Shown here: positions 32,503-33,059 of the stretch, in pieces
Numbering within the stretch: position 1 is the first letter of the stretch
Layout: every line of letters begins with the position of its first letter
Assembly: GCA_023145515.1 (NCBI GenBank)
Contig: JAGLDP010000028.1
Coordinates: 1-33,059, forward strand
Direction: 5' to 3'
Source of the DNA: Bacteroidales bacterium
Lineage (GTDB): Bacteria; Bacteroidota; Bacteroidia; Bacteroidales; UBA12481
Length of the DNA: 33,059 nt
Made by a program: the position numbers and the translations under genes
Notes under the pieces: generated by a model
Databases searched by the model: none
The model's input: the letters and a program-made list of their open reading frames with translations, nothing else
Told to the model about the DNA's origin: nothing

Positions 32503-33059
32503 ATGAAAAACCTACTAATCCTGGCTAGTTTAGCCATCTTCTCTCTGTCTGCCATAGCCCAAAAGGCACCGCTAACTGACGGCAAAGCTCGCCTCAAAGC
32601 GATGGAGAAACAGCACCAACTGTTTCAGAAATCAACGAACAAAGACCTGCATTGGCAATTCATCGGACCTACAAATATTAGTGGAAGAGCTATAGATGTG
32701 GAAGCTGTTAAACCAAAAGGACAAAACTATACTATATGGGTAGCAACAGCATCAGGTGGAGTATGGAAAACTGATAATGAAGGAGTTACATGGGTAAGCA
32801 CTTTCGATAATCAAGTAACAACCGATATTGGAGATCTGGCGATAGACCCTAAAAACTCCGATGTTGTGTGGGTAGGCACAGGTGAAGCCAATATCTTCCG
32901 TTCATCAATGGCTGGATGCGGAATATACAAAACAACAGATGGTGGTGATACATGGAAAAATATGGGATTAGAAAATACCAATACCATCGGCCGCGTGGTA
33001 ATTCATCCGGAAAATACCGACATCCTGTATGTTGCTGCATCCGGAAATGAATGGACTAC
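32503..33059 (+). CDS. Secreted BNR/sortilin-type beta-propeller protein (partial, C-terminus cut by window edge)
   Basis: I translated an open frame of 185 codons from the ATG at 32503 to the window end. It begins with a signal peptide (LILASLAIFSLSAIAQ). After a short helical linker it shows WQFIGPTNISGRAIDVE, then the first blades of a BNR/Asp-box propeller: IWVATASGGVWKTDNEGVTW, then VVWVGTGEANIFRSS, then GIYKTTDGGDTWKNMG, each with the SxDxGxTW-like turn. This opening is typical of large (about 900-1,000 residue) secreted Bacteroidota proteins annotated as glycosyl hydrolase or VPS10/sortilin-like. Many of them end in a T9SS domain that would lie outside the window. No catalytic residues can be judged from the fragment. 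Confidence 0.85.
   Translation, partial: MKNLLILASLAIFSLSAIAQKAPLTDGKARLKAMEKQHQLFQKSTNKDLHWQFIGPTNISGRAIDVEAVKPKGQNYTIWVATASGGVWKTDNEGVTWVSTFDNQVTTDIGDLAIDPKNSDVVWVGTGEANIFRSSMAGCGIYKTTDGGDTWKNMGLENTNTIGRVVIHPENTDILYVAASGNEWT

Overview
The window looks like chromosomal DNA of a Bacteroidota bacterium. The signs are many secreted lipoproteins with a Cys lipobox, a type IX secretion (T9SS) C-terminal sorting domain, GH92 and GH127 glycoside hydrolases, MnmE and RlmN sequences of Bacteroidota type, and several TAnnTTTG promoter boxes. The order cannot be fixed from sequence reading alone. No rRNA, intact tRNA, CRISPR array, transposase or phage structural gene was seen.

Layout. 1-4832 (minus): a possible operon of an FG-GAP/TlpA-type thioredoxin lipoprotein followed by a two-subunit xanthine dehydrogenase, whose molybdopterin subunit runs off the left edge. 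4865-8761 (plus): a T9SS-exported transglutaminase-like protein and a GH127-family lipoprotein. 8789-13533 (minus): a RecQ helicase fused to a ComF-type phosphoribosyltransferase, a divergent DprA-like protein coupled to it, then a secreted M28 peptidase. 13534-13948: a 415-bp intergenic region with a heptanucleotide tandem repeat and a GC-rich hairpin element. 13949-16534 (plus): an M14 carboxypeptidase-like protein. 16539-18667 (minus): a B12-binding radical SAM protein overlapping a metallo-beta-lactamase-fold hydrolase. 18741-19685 (plus): an alpha/beta-hydrolase lipoprotein. 19751-22154: two toxin-antitoxin pairs (Xre-RES and HicAB) around an orphan lipoprotein. 22285-25863 (minus): mnmE, a Gly/Arg-rich lipoprotein and rlmN. 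26014-30087 (plus): three tightly packed lipoproteins of unknown function. 30131-32368: a GH92 alpha-mannosidase. 32503 to the right edge: the start of a secreted BNR/sortilin-type beta-propeller protein.

How the genes fit together. GH127, GH92, the esterase-like lipoprotein, the transglutaminase, and the M28 and M14 peptidases suggest a lifestyle based on breaking down external glycans and proteins. Xanthine dehydrogenase adds purine catabolism. MnmE and RlmN are tRNA and rRNA modification housekeeping.

Two things stand out. (1) The RecQ-ComF fusion with a DprA-like partner (10392-13533) combines helicase, ComF and DprA functions, the same set that handles incoming single-stranded DNA in natural transformation, in two coupled genes. 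It may be a DNA-uptake or DNA-conflict module. (2) Short tandem repeats with a period of exactly 7 or 8 bp, but a different unit at most loci, occur at about ten places. Several lie inside genes (mnmE twice, the rlmN start, the GH92 signal peptide), which suggests an ongoing repeat-generating process in this genome.
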